DNA of 60,000 nt from Brucella oryzae (GTDB taxonomy: Bacteria; Pseudomonadota; Alphaproteobacteria; Rhizobiales; Rhizobiaceae), in contig JAAVLL010000002.1 of NCBI GenBank assembly GCA_012103035.1, forward strand, positions 1,307,501-1,367,500, written 5' to 3'. Positions 44,315-53,545 of the stretch are shown piece after piece (the first letter of the stretch is position 1; every line of letters begins with the position of its first letter). A program made the position numbers and the translations under genes. The notes under the pieces were generated by a model, which was not told the origin of the DNA, did not search any database, and saw nothing but the letters and a program-made list of their open reading frames with translations.

Positions 44315-45137
44315 CTACGCTACACTCTCACCGGCCTTTTCCGCCAGACGCTGATAGGTTTCCTCAACCACGTCGCGCAGCGGAAGAATGCCGCTCATGC
44401 ACAATAATGCATGCATGTGCTGGCGCGCGCCCTCATAACCGACGAGCGGCGCACGGGCTGCATGCTAATGCTGGCCTCATCCGGATAGAGTTCCTGATAT
44501 TCGGCAAAATTAGTGAAGCTCTTATAGTTCTCGCCGCGCATCAGATAGGTTTCGACAACCGCGCCTTCCGCCACTACCGCTTCATGACTGTCGAGAACGA
44601 TATTGTAATAGTCGATAGCCACGTCCATCGACACGCGCATTATGCTCTGGCCATTGACCAGATCCTTCACACGGATCAGCACACCATCGATAAACAGCGC
44701 ATGGTTGGGCGAAAGATAAAGGTCGCGATGTGGGGTTTTGCTGTCGATGGCAAAGCGTTTGACGCGGATCGGCATCACGCTCTCATTCCACTCCACACCG
44801 CCTTTTCTATAGCTCTGCCAGCCGATCCACTTGACCGGACGCGTTTCGCCACGGGCCGTGGTCACGAGATCGCCGACAGACAATGTCTCCACCGCCACCG
44901 GCCCCATCGGTGTTTCGATCAGCGTGCCTTTCAACAGGCAATTGGAGCCGCCGCCACCATGACCACCGCCGTGGCCGCCATGCCACCATTTGGTGCCAAG
45001 GGCCTGTGACGGACGCGACGACACGATTGAGGCAAAACACCCAGCGCCGCGACCTTGGCGGCAGTGGCGGCTGTGAGACCCAGAAAATGCCGTCGCGCAC
45101 GACTGCGCGGCGAATGCCCGTTCTTTTCTGAAGACAT
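44315..45137 (-). CDS. Tat-exported Hint-domain protein (frameshifted)
   Basis: About 274 codons. The start MSSEKNGHSPRSRARRHFLG gives a twin-arginine signal (RRHFLGLTAATAAKVAALG). A Gly/His-rich linker (WWHGGHGGGHGGGGSN) leads to a Hint (Hedgehog/intein) domain beginning with Cys: CLLKGTLIETPMGPVAVETL, VGDLV, VKWIGWQSY and LSPNHALFIDGVLIRVKDL. The N-terminal Cys and the LSPNHAL block are the nucleophile and TxxH-like positions of this fold. Breaks near 45030 and 44430; the corrected C-terminus ends AEKAGESVA at 44315. A self-processing role is possible but not shown. Confidence 0.8.
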
Positions 45138-45498
45138 GTATCCCTCCGCTCTTCTCGTTACGGCATCGGCCCGAAAATCAGCGTGGATTTCTAGCAAAGC
45201 ACGATGCGCAGCTTCAAAATTCGAAGCGTCGTGCCCTGTTGCATAGGCGAGCGGCGCTTCAATGCTTTGCCCCAAGTTTACGAATCCGATCTTACCTGAT
45301 CGCGACCACGAAAAGATTCCGGCAATCAGGCCATAAGCCTTCTCGAATAGGCGTAGGATCTACCTCGAAAGACGGATGGTTTTGCCAATCCCGGTCGCAT
45401 AAAGCCTGATCGAGGTTAAGCCACCCCTTCCGCAAGCGCTACAATCCGCATGAAGGGAAGCGGTTGACATCGACCGAAAGCAGGCATAGCTAAGCCAC
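45138..45498. other. Intergenic region upstream of the tyrA leader
   Basis: 360 bp separating the divergent Hint-protein gene and tyrA unit. No gene supported. GTTGACATC at 45462 with GCATAGCTA about 20 bp later is a plausible sigma-70-type promoter for the leader transcript (TTGACA at 45463-45468), starting just ahead of the leader peptide. Confidence 0.5.
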
Positions 45499-45549
45499 AT
45501 GGACAAAGCACTCATCAGCACCCGGTCTTATTACGCCCCGCTCATATAG
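45499..45549 (+). CDS. Putative leader peptide with Tyr-Tyr codons
   Basis: A 16-codon frame MDKALISTRSYYAPLI ending in TAG, about 100 bp before the tyrA-like gene. The tandem Tyr codons (45529-45534) sit immediately before the first arm (45538) of a set of mutually exclusive hairpins. This is the layout of a ribosome-mediated attenuator whose regulatory amino acid matches the end product of the downstream enzyme. There is no strong Shine-Dalgarno (AAGCC). Interpretation is inference from layout. Confidence 0.55.
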   Translation: MDKALISTRSYYAPLI

Positions 45550-45597
45550 CGGCGGGTTTGCTTTGTCATAGTTCAACCGCTGCATTGCCAGCGGTTG
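45538..45597 (+). promoter_or_regulatory. Candidate transcription attenuator upstream of tyrA
   Basis: Four segments: 1 CCGCT (45538-45542), 2 AGCGG (45548-45552), 3 CAACCGCT (45574-45581), 4 AGCGGTTG (45590-45597). 1 pairs with 2, 2 with 3, and 3 with 4 (8 perfect bp). A ribosome stalled at Tyr-Tyr would mask 1 and favour 2:3; one reaching the TAG at 45547 would mask 2 and favour 3:4. The 3:4 hairpin is followed only by AGTTTCGC, a weak U run, so termination could be inefficient. Confidence 0.55.
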
Positions 45598-45645
45598 AGT
45601 TTCGCGACAGCGCCTCTGGCCATGCGGCCCTAAAGAGGTCAGTCC

Positions 45646-46430
45646 ATGTCTCGCGACAACAATCAGCATATGAAAATTGGCATTATCGGCTTTGGCGCAT
45701 TCGGGCAGCTTATCGTCCGTCACCTGAACCCGTATTTCCAGTTCTATGCTTACGATTCTGCCGCAAACCTTGAACAGGCGGCGCAGATCAAAGGCGTCAC
45801 CCTGACCTCGGTGGAAGAGGTCGCCCTCTGCGAGATCGTCATCCTCGCAACGCCGGTTGCAACGCTTGACCGCGTGGTGGAGGCGATCGCGCCGCATTTG
45901 CGCCCCGGCGCGCTTGTTCTGGATGTCGGTTCGGTCAAGGTCGGGCCTGCCGATATCATGCGGCGCGGCCTGCCCGCTTATGTCGATATTGTCGCCACCC
46001 ATCCACTTTTCGGGCCGCAAAGCGCGCGCGAGGGCATTGCCGGTCTGAAAATCGCCGTCTGCCCAGTGCGGGGCACGCGGTTCCACCGCGTTGCAGCCTT
46101 TCTCAAAAGCATCTGGCGCTCGATGTCATCATAACGACGCCGGAAGACCATGACCGCGAGGTGGCAATGGTTCAGGGACTGACACATCTGATCGCCAGGG
46201 TTCTGGTGCAGATGGAGCCGTTACCAACCCGGATGACAACGAAGAGCTTCGAACTTCTGATGCAGGCGGTCGGCATGGTTCGCCACGATGCGCCGGAAGT
46301 GTTTCAGGCCATCGAACATGCCAATCCCTACGCGCCGCAGGTGCGGAGGCGCTTCTTCGAACTGGCAGATCGGCTCAACGCGGAACTGGCGCGGCCCGAT
46401 CCGATCATTGCGAAGGATCAGGCCGCCTAG
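45646..46430 (+). CDS. tyrA: Prephenate/arogenate dehydrogenase-family protein (frameshifted)
   Basis: About 262 codons. ATG 45646 is preceded by GAGG; ATG 45670 (MKIGIIGFGAFG) is an alternative. NAD(P)-binding fold GIIGFGAFGQLIVRHL, VILATPVATLDRVVEAI, LVLDVGSVKVGP, the catalytic-type THPLFGPQSAREG block, and after one break near 46115 the C-terminal VAMVQGLTHLIARVLV and FELLMQAVGMV helices. It is a short TyrA of the arogenate/prephenate dehydrogenase type in tyrosine synthesis. The candidate Tyr attenuator upstream fits this role. An IS701 remnant begins 3 bp after its stop on the other strand. Confidence 0.85.
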
Positions 46431-46432
46431 CA

Positions 46433-46671
46433 TTACAGTTGCGCTTTTGTTTTGATGTGTGCCTTCCTGGCAGTAGCCTTATGCGCGCGCCGCCATGCGT
46501 CGAATTTCCTGAACAGACCACCGGATCAAATCGTGATTGCCGGCATCCAGGGTCTTTTCGGGGTGACGTTATTGGCACGGCACCGGATCACCGCCATCAT
46601 GGCAAAGGCGAGCATGACGAGGGAGACATGGCGATGCCAACCGTGCCATGATCGGGTTTCGTTGTGATCGA
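46433..46671 (-). pseudogene. IS701-family transposase C-terminal remnant
   Basis: On the minus strand the frame reads DHNETRSWHGWHRHVSLVML, then AFAMMAVIR, with a break, and the tail AHKATARKAHIKTKAQL ending at TAA 46433. ETRSWHGWHRHVSL is the conserved C-terminal block of IS701-family transposases. The 5' part is missing: an IS481-type element begins at 46672, and nothing resembling the rest appears beyond it. Broken mobile-element debris, not a working gene. Confidence 0.8.
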
Positions 46672-47612
46672 TGTTTGGCCCCAGCATATGATGGTATGAA
46701 TTGTCACCGACACAGCAAAGGGAGCTATGGCCAAGTTCTCCACGGCAGCGCCAAGACCACGCACGCCATCCGAGCAGAACTACAGCGATCGAAAGCTTCG
46801 GTCGCGCAACTTGCCGAGCGGTTCGGGATCAACGAGAAAACGGTCCTGAAGTGGCGCAAGGGGCGTTTAGTCGAAGATATGCCAATGGGTCCGAAAGCGC
46901 GCCGCAGTACGGTTCTGATGCCTGTTGAAGAGGCTGCGATCATAGTGCTGCGGGTTCAGGCACGGTTACCGCTCGACGATGTCTACATTGCGCTCAAGGA
47001 TGTCATCCCGCATTTGACCCGTTCTTCGCTGCACCGGTGCCTGCAACGCCACGATATCTCTCGTCTGCCGAAAGGCGACCGGGAAAAGCCCAGGAAGTTC
47101 AAAGACTACAAGATTGGCTACTTCCACATTGACATTGCCGAGCTCGCTATGAGGGCGGCAAAGGCTTCCTCTTTGTTGCGGTCGATCGGACAAGCGAAGC
47201 TGGTGTTCGCACGAATCTATCGCAAGGTCACCAAACTGGCCGCCGCCGGGTTCCTCAAGTCATTGATCAAAACCATGCCTTACAGGATTCATACGATCTT
47301 GATGGACAATGGCGTGCATTTTGTTCAGCGAGAGCAAGGTACAAACCTCACTTTCCCACACATCTTCGGGCGAATAGCGCTTGAAAACGCCATTAAGCAT
47401 CGACTGACAAAACCATATCATCCGTGGACCAACGGCCAGGCCGAGAGGATGCGGACGATCAAGGAAGCGACTGTCAAATCCTTTCGCTACAGCTCGATCA
47501 ATGAAATGCGCCAGCATGGGCGTGATTGGCTGACTGCATACAACTTTGCCAAACAACTCAAAGCCTGAGGCCTTTATCGTCAATCCGTACCATCACATGC
47601 TGGGACCAAACA
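46672..47612 (+). mobile_element. IS481-family insertion sequence
   Basis: About 941 bp bounded by inverted repeats: the left end TGTTTGGCCCCAGCATATGA and, read on the other strand, the right end TGTTTGGTCCCAGCATGTGA, continuing as TGGTATGAATTG and TGGTACGGATTG. It has TGT...ACA tips. It contains one transposase gene. It is inserted in an IS701 remnant. I see no convincing target duplication. Confidence 0.88.
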
Positions 47613-47617
47613 TCTAA
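46727..47617 (+). CDS. IS481-family transposase (frameshifted)
   Basis: About 297 codons. The likely start is ATG 46727, joined to GQVLHGSAKTTHAIRAEL by one missing G. Helix-turn-helix SVAQLAERFGINEKTVLKWRKG, then the family block PHLTRSSLHRCLQRHDISRLP, the DDE domain IGYFHIDIAEL, HTILMDNGVHF and NAIKHRLTKPYHPWTNGQAERM. Breaks near 47155, 47195, 47450 and 47568. The corrected C-terminus reads NPYHHMLGPNI and its stop TAA (47615-47617) lies just beyond the right inverted repeat, so the last codons are encoded by the repeat itself. Most breaks may be sequence error. Confidence 0.85.
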
Positions 47618-47974
47618 GGCACATTTCGATCTGATTGAATCAAATCGGCGCTCTAATCATTGGCTGTTCACGCGCATTTTATCCGATCGAAGCAGGACCA
47701 GAAATCGGTTCAGTGGACTGATTTCTCTGCGTAGGCGTTTCACACTTTTCGGGATGCGCTTTATTATTTTTCCGTAGTATTTCAAGCCGTCAGTTCTGTC
47801 TCATACTAAAGACTACTGCACGAATCCCCTTTTTCGGTTCATCATGCAGTGTGAGGAGAGCGTCCGGACAGTTGAGAGGAACTGTTCCCGACGCAACAGA
47901 CGAACTTCATTTACCCGGTGAAGAAGGATCGTCTTATATTTGCCCGTCAGGGCTCTGTTTGGGAGGACAGATTA
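47618..47974. other. Non-coding leader region of the MFS gene
   Basis: About 357 bp with no supportable gene; AT-rich around 47740-47830. It should hold the transporter promoter. No sequence of the missing IS701 5' part is seen here. Confidence 0.4.
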
Positions 47975-49868
47975 ATGGCAGTCTCGTCAAGTGCCGATGT
48001 CGGCACGCAGAAAATGACGAGCGAAGAACGCAAAGTGATCTTCGCGTCATCGCTTGGTACCGTCTTCGAATGGTACGACTTTTATCTCTATGGAACGCTT
48101 GCAGCCTTCATCGGCGCGGCCTTCTTCAACGAATATCCAGAAGCAACCCGAAACATCTTCGTTCTGCTCGCTTTCGCGGCAGGCTTCCTCGTCCGTCCGT
48201 TCGGCGCCCTCGTCTTCGGGCGCATTGGCGATCTCGTCGGCCGCAAGTACACATTCCTTGTTACCATCGTCATCATGGGCGCGTCCACATTCCTCGTGGG
48301 TGTTCTGCCCGGCTCGGCCACGCTCGGCATTTTGCTCCGATCATCCTGATCGCCCTGCGCATGCTGCAGGGGCTCGCGCTGGGTGGTGAATATGGTGGTG
48401 CGGCAACCTATGTTGCGGAACATGCACCGAACAATCGTCGCGGTTTCTTCACGTCATGGATTCAGACCACGGCAACGCTGGGCCTGTTCCTGTCGCTGCT
48501 GATTATCCTCGGCATCCAGAGCATAATGAGCAAAGAGGCCTTCGCTGCCTGGGGCTGGCGCATTCCGTTCCTCGTCTCCATCGTCCTGCTCGGAATCTCC
48601 GTCTGGATCCGTATGCAGATGAGCGAGTCGCCTGCATTCAAGCGTATGAAGGAAGAAGGCAAGACCTCCAAGGCCCCGCTGTCCGAGGCTTTCGGTCAGT
48701 GGAAGAACGCAAAAATCGCCCTTATCGCCCTTTTTGGTCTCACTGCCGGTCAGGCCGTCGTCTGGTATTGCGGTCAGTTCTACGCTCTTTTCTTCCTCCA
48801 GAACGTTCTGAAGGTTGAAAATCAGTCAGCAAACATCATGGTCGCCATTGCCCTTCTGATCGGCACCGGCTTCTTCGTTTTCTGGGGCTGGCTGTCGGAC
48901 AAGATCGGGCGCAAGCCCATCATCATGGCAGGCCTTCTGCTCGCTGCAGTGACTTATTTCCCGCTGTTCAAAGCGCTGACCAATGCTGCGAACCCGGCGC
49001 TGGCTCAGGCTGAACAGACCATCAAGGCAACTGTTACGGCTGCACCTGGCGATTGTAACTTCCAGTTCAACGCCACCGGCACGTCCAAGTTCACCACCTC
49101 TTGCGATGTCGCGACAAGCTTCCTTGCAAAACCTCGGTGCCGTACGAAATCCTGCAGACGGCGGCGGCTGGCACTGCTGCGACCGTCACGATCGGTGACA
49201 GCACGATCACGTCTTACGACGCTGTTCAGGCTGGAGCTGACGCTACGGCCAAGCAGTCGGCACTGTCTCATGACGTGAACCTTGCCTTGCAGAAGGCCGG
49301 CTTCCCGCTGGTTCGCGATCCTGCAAAAGTGCCAGACAGCAAGCTTGACGCATTCGTCGCCGCCAATCCGGAACTTCAGCTGAATGCCGAAGCCATCCGC
49401 GGCGGAGACAAGACTATGGTTCCAGCTGCCGATCTGGTGAAGCAGAAGCTTCTGACCCAGACCGAAGCCGACGGCCTTGGCGTCAGCGCCGAGCAGGCCG
49501 TCTACACCATCCCGAATGCCGGTGCATTCAAGATGGTAGCCGACCCTGCGCAGGTGAACTGGGTGCTGACAATCGCCATCCTGACCGTCCTCGTCATCTA
49601 CGTGACGATGGTGTACGGCCCGATTGCCGCAATCCTTGTCGAGATGTTCCCGACGCGCATCCGCTACACCGGTATGTCGCTGCCATATCATATCGGCAAC
49701 GGCTGGTTCGGCGGCCTGCTTCCGGCCGGCGTGTTCGCACTGAGCGCCGCCAAGGGCGACATCTATTACGGCCTCTGGTATCCGATCATCATCGCCTCCA
49801 TCACCTTTGTGATCGGCATGATCTTCGTCAAGGAAACCAAGGGCGTCGACCTGCACAAGCTCGACTAG
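47975..49868 (+). CDS. MHS-type MFS transporter with a large soluble insertion (frameshifted)
   Basis: About 631 codons; ATG 47975 behind GGGAGGACAG. Metabolite:H+ symporter features: SLGTVFEWYDFYLYGTLAAF, FLVRPFGALVFGRIGD, VGRKYTFL, then RMLQGLALGGEYGGAATYVAEH, FGLTAGQAVVWYCGQFYALF, LSDKIGRKPIIMAG, and a C-terminal IAAILVEMFPTRIRYTGMSL. Breaks near 48335 and 49125. Between the helix ending near YFPLFKAL and the next at WVLTIAILTVLVIY lies a polar region of about 180 residues with a Cys pair (GDCNFQF, TSCDVA) and an Ala-rich stretch, far longer than the usual loop. Related to ProP/KgtP-type transporters; substrate unknown. Confidence 0.88.
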
Positions 49869-49887
49869 TCAACACGCCTAAAACGAG

Positions 49888-49914
49888 AAACGCCGCCCGA
49901 TGGGCGGCGTTTTT
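49888..49914. terminator. Bidirectional terminator between MFS gene and ada
   Basis: Perfect 11-bp stem AAACGCCGCCC / GGGCGGCGTTT with a GAT loop, followed by T on the plus strand and flanked by A on the other side, between convergent genes. Confidence 0.9.
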
Positions 49915-49930
49915 CATATTCTTTGATGAT

Positions 49931-50983
49931 TTATCTACGATATTGCGCTTCGATTTCAATCAGCTTCTGTTTGCGCCAGAGACCGCCACCATAGCCGGTC
50001 AGTGATCCGTCCGCACCGATCACACGATGGCAGGGAATGATGATGGCTATCTGGTTCGCGCCATTGGCCCTCGCAACTGCGCGCACGGCAAGCGGCTTTT
50101 CCATAGCCTGCGCCAGTTCGCTGTAACTACGCGTTTCCCCTGCCCGGATTTTCTGAAGCTCGCGCCAGACACCTTGCGTAAAAGCACTGCCATGCAGCAC
50201 CAGAGGCAAGTCGAACGTCGGAGATTTGCCGTCGAAGAACCTATTCAACTGCTGCTCGACAATATCATGTGTATTGAAACGTCCGATCCCCAGATCACCG
50301 CGGCAGGTGGCATAAAGCTTCTTCAATTCGGCAGACAGTGCCTTGCGATCAGCAAATTCGAGAAGATGCAGGCTTCGCGCATCGCAGATCGCAATCATCG
50401 TGCCAAGCGGAGTCTTGATCCAGTCGGCACGCAGCAAACCATCGCCGCGCAATTTGCCCGGCGGAAGTCCAAGTATACGCGCAAAGGCACCGCGGAAAGC
50501 TTCCGGGGATTCAAAACCCGCATCAAGCTGCGCATCAATCACGCGTCCGCCATCGGCAAGCGCCTGAAACCCATGCCGCAGGCGCTCCTGCCGCGCCATT
50601 TCCAGGAATGTCATTCCAAAGTGACGGTGGAAACTGCGACGGACGGTCGAGGGATCAAGCCCCATCCGGGCAACATCTTCTTCGCTCCAGCGCCGTTCGG
50701 GATCCGCTTCGAGCGCATCGAGAAGCTTCTTGATGGAAGGCTCTGCCTCGGCAGCCGGCTGTAGTGGATGACATCTTTTGCAGGGCCGAAAACCATCGGC
50801 CATGCATTCGGCAACCGATGCGAAAAAGCGGCAGTTTTCCTGTTTCGGTTTCCGCGCCGGACAGGTCAGGCGGCAGAAAATTCCGGTTGAGACAACACCG
50901 ACATAGGCCCTACCCTCATAAGCGGCATCGCGGGCGACAAGTGCGTCGTAGAGTTTGTTTTGATCTGGGAGCGTGAACAACAT
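49931..50983 (-). CDS. ada: Ada: methylphosphotriester-responsive regulator and O6-methylguanine-DNA methyltransferase
   Basis: A 350-residue intact protein. N-terminal Ada metal-binding domain with the zinc-type cysteines GIFCRLTCPARKP and FRPCKRC; AraC-type helix-turn-helix (VARMGLDPSTVRRSFHRHFGM, DAGFESPEAFRGAFARILG); C-terminal methyltransferase with the active-site PCHRVIGADGSLTGYGGG. It repairs alkylated DNA by taking methyl groups on its own cysteines and, once methylated, activates alkylation-response genes. It converges with the MFS gene and has about 115 bp before the leuB terminator upstream. Confidence 0.95.
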   Translation of the reverse strand: MLFTLPDQNKLYDALVARDAAYEGRAYVGVVSTGIFCRLTCPARKPKQENCRFFASVAECMADGFRPCKRCHPLQPAAEAEPSIKKLLDALEADPERRWSEEDVARMGLDPSTVRRSFHRHFGMTFLEMARQERLRHGFQALADGGRVIDAQLDAGFESPEAFRGAFARILGLPPGKLRGDGLLRADWIKTPLGTMIAICDARSLHLLEFADRKALSAELKKLYATCRGDLGIGRFNTHDIVEQQLNRFFDGKSPTFDLPLVLHGSAFTQGVWRELQKIRAGETRSYSELAQAMEKPLAVRAVARANGANQIAIIIPCHRVIGADGSLTGYGGGLWRKQKLIEIEAQYRR

Positions 50984-51040
50984 GCCGCTATTCTTATGCA
51001 GCAGAGCATGAATTTACAGCCTCAAATCGGGCACTTATTC

Positions 51041-51076
51041 AAAGAAAAGCCCGCCATGCAAAACGCATGGCGGGCT
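51041..51076 (-). terminator. Terminator of leuB
   Basis: Perfect 12-bp stem AGCCCGCCATGC / GCATGGCGGGCT with a 5-nt loop; on the minus strand it is followed by TTTCTTTG. It lies 25 bp past the leuB stop. Confidence 0.9.
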
Positions 51077-51100
51077 CTCATTCAAACGAACTTGTCGCGC

Positions 51101-52216
51101 TTATTCCGCGGAGAGCTTCGAGAACTTGTCGAGGATCGCGTCGCCCATTTCGACAGTGCCAACCTTGGTCTTGCCTTCCGACCAGATGTCGGCAGTACGC
51201 AGACCGTCATCGAGAACCTGTGCAATCGCTGCTTCCAGACGATCCGCTTCTTCCACGAGGTTGAACGAATATCGCAGGCACATGGCAAGCGACGCGATCA
51301 TTGCAATCGGATTGGCAACGCCCTTGCCAGCGATATCCGGCGCGGAACCGTGGACCGGTTCATAAAGCGCCTTGCGCTTGCCGGTTTTGGAATCGACCGC
51401 GCCGAGCGAAGCAGACGGCAGCATGCCGAGCGAGCCGGTCAGCATTGCAGCAACGTCCGACAGCATGTCGCCGAACAGGTTGTCCGTCACGATAACGTCG
51501 AACTGTTTCGGCCAGCGCACGAGCTGCATGCCGCCAGCATCGGCCAGCATATGCTCCAGTTCCACATCGGAATGCTTATCCTTATGGCGTGCGGTGACGA
51601 CCTGATTCCACAAGACGCCCGACTTCATCACATTGCGCTTTTCCATCGAAGTGACCTTGTTGCGGCGTGTACGCGCCAGCTCGAAGGCAACATCGGCGAT
51701 GCGCTCGATTTCGTAGGTGTCGTAGACCTGCGTATCGATACCGCGCTTCTGGCCATTGCCGAGGTCGATGATTTCCTTCGGCTCACCGAAATAGACGCCG
51801 CCGGTCAGCTCGCGCAGGATGAGGATGTCGAGCCCCTCGATCACTTCCGGCTTCAGCGACGAAGAATGAGCCAGAGCCGGGTAGCAGATGGCTGGACGTA
51901 AATTTGCATAAAGCTGCATGTCCTTGCGCAAGCGCAGGAGGCCAGCTTCCGGGCGCACTTCATAAGGCACATCGTCCCACTTCGGACCGCCGACGGCACC
52001 AAACAGCGTGGCATCGGCAGCCAGCGCCTTCTCCATATCGGCATCCGAAATCGCCTGACCGTGCGCGTCGTAAGCGCAGCCGCCAACCAAGCCTTCTTCG
52101 GTTTCAAAGCCGAGATTGAGGCCTGAGTTGAGGAAAGCGATGATCTTGCGGACTTCCGCCATCGCCTCTGGACCGATGCCGTCGCCGGGCAGGAGAAGGA
52201 GTTTTCTGGATGCCAT
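51101..52216 (-). CDS. leuB: 3-isopropylmalate dehydrogenase
   Basis: Oxidises and decarboxylates 3-isopropylmalate in leucine synthesis. 371 residues, intact, start ATG 52216 ([19 protein letters not shown]). Motifs: [74 protein letters not shown] (catalytic Lys and Tyr positions in VYDTYE and NVMKS), [26 protein letters not shown] and [20 protein letters not shown]. It has about 230 bp upstream before the Trm112-like gene, where its promoter should lie. Other leu genes are not in the window. Confidence 0.97.
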   Translation of the reverse strand: MASRKLLLLPGDGIGPEAMAEVRKIIAFLNSGLNLGFETEEGLVGGCAYDAHGQAISDADMEKALAADATLFGAVGGPKWDDVPYEVRPEAGLLRLRKDMQLYANLRPAICYPALAHSSSLKPEVIEGLDILILRELTGGVYFGEPKEIIDLGNGQKRGIDTQVYDTYEIERIADVAFELARTRRNKVTSMEKRNVMKSGVLWNQVVTARHKDKHSDVELEHMLADAGGMQLVRWPKQFDVIVTDNLFGDMLSDVAAMLTGSLGMLPSASLGAVDSKTGKRKALYEPVHGSAPDIAGKGVANPIAMIASLAMCLRYSFNLVEEADRLEAAIAQVLDDGLRTADIWSEGKTKVGTVEMGDAILDKFSKLSAE

Positions 52217-52445
52217 AATGCCAAGCCTCTGTTTATTAAAGAACAATACGGATAGACAAAGCGCTTTCCTATATTGCCTTTTCAAGTTCCGCGAGGGTTA
52301 TAGAGCCCTGTTGTCCGACAAGCAATAATGCGCATGGCTGAAACTTATGAAAAGATAGGGGCTTGCGCAGAAATTATATAACAGCAGATAGAACGGGTGC
52401 CGTTCAGCGTTTCAAGTTTCCCGTCATCTGCTAATGGACCCATAT

Positions 52446-52639
52446 TTACTCTGTCAAGCTGCGCGCTTCAGACGGCAGCATTATAGGAATTCCGCCCCGA
52501 ACGGATAAGCGAGCTTCGCCTTGCGCGAGATCAGTTCGGCGTGTTCCGCATCATATTCCAACGGGCCCTTTGTAAGCGGGCATACGAGAAGTTCCAGCAG
52601 GCGAACATCGATATTGCCGGTTTCCGTCTTGTCGTCCAT
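52446..52639 (-). CDS. Trm112-family small protein (frameshifted)
   Basis: About 64 codons. Start [20 protein letters not shown], continuing [20 protein letters not shown] and AKLAYP, then a break near 52505 and the ending [15 protein letters not shown] at stop 52446. This is the bacterial Trm112/YcaR pattern ([18 protein letters not shown]). Bacterial members are proposed partners of methyltransferases or of other small enzymes; a role here is unknown. It follows the LON-domain gene by 17 bp, so the two are probably co-transcribed. Confidence 0.75.
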
Positions 52640-52656
52640 TGTCTTATTCCCGAAAT

Positions 52657-53351
52657 TTACTGCAGCCGCGATCCGAAATCGTCGTCCTTCACTCTGGCCA
52701 ATACCATTTCGGTAATGGCAATCAAAGTTGCCGCACGCGTTTTCAAGTCGGGCGCCTCCAGAAGGGCCTGTTTTTCAGCCGGACCGAAAGGCGACATGAT
52801 GGAAAGGGCATTGACCAAAGTTTCATTGTTCGCGCGTGCGATACTATCCCAATCCGCTTCCAGATTGTGGGCTTCCAGATAGTCGCGGAAAGCACCCAGC
52901 AAAGCGTCTCGATCGATTTCTGACGAATCCTCGCATCCTCCAGATCGGCCAGAAACGGCATAATCCGGCATTGCCGATAAGGCTGACGGCAGTTGACCTC
53001 CTCGCGCACACGAAAACGGCAGATGCCTTGTAAGGTGATCAGCAAGCGGCCATCACCAGTCTCGGCAAAAGTCGTGATACGGCCAAGACAGCCGACATTG
53101 CTCAATTGGGGGCGAATACTTTCATCCAACTCATCGATCGTTTCGTCATCGTCGCCATCGATTTTCGGCTGAATCATGCCGATAATGCGTTTGCCTGCCA
53201 GGGCATTCTCGATCATCGCCAGATAACGTGGCTCAAAAATATTGAGTGGCAGTTGGCCGCCGGGCAGAAGCAGCGCCCCTTTCAATGGAAAAACCGGCAC
53301 GGTCTCGGGTATATCGGCGCCCGTTCTATAACGAGCATTGCCCACCTGCAT
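52657..53351 (-). CDS. LON substrate-binding-domain protein (frameshifted)
   Basis: About 231 codons. Start [20 protein letters not shown], with the LON N-terminal domain signature [28 protein letters not shown], then [16 protein letters not shown] and [15 protein letters not shown], and after one break near 52915 the helical tail ([26 protein letters not shown]). There is no ATPase or protease part, so it is a stand-alone LON-domain protein, perhaps a protein-binding adaptor. Downstream of the thioredoxin gene by about 195 bp, upstream of the Trm112-like gene. Confidence 0.9.
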
Positions 53352-53545
53352 TGCAACCTCCTCAAAAGCGTGTCGCGTTTTATCGTACTCTTACGACATG
53401 CTTTAAGCTTTTGTTTTCATGCATGTCTTTATCCCCAAACCGGTTTCCACTTTTGGGAGACATGCATTAGGGCTCACGAAAAATTCGCCCTACCGGTTGG
53501 AATTCGCATGGCGCGCAAAGCACAATTTGCCCGCCATGCTCCCGA

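Noticed and set aside
49005..49856. 283-codon minus-strand frame, rich in His and Asp
   Set aside because: Antisense to the MFS transporter; composition reflects the complementary codons.
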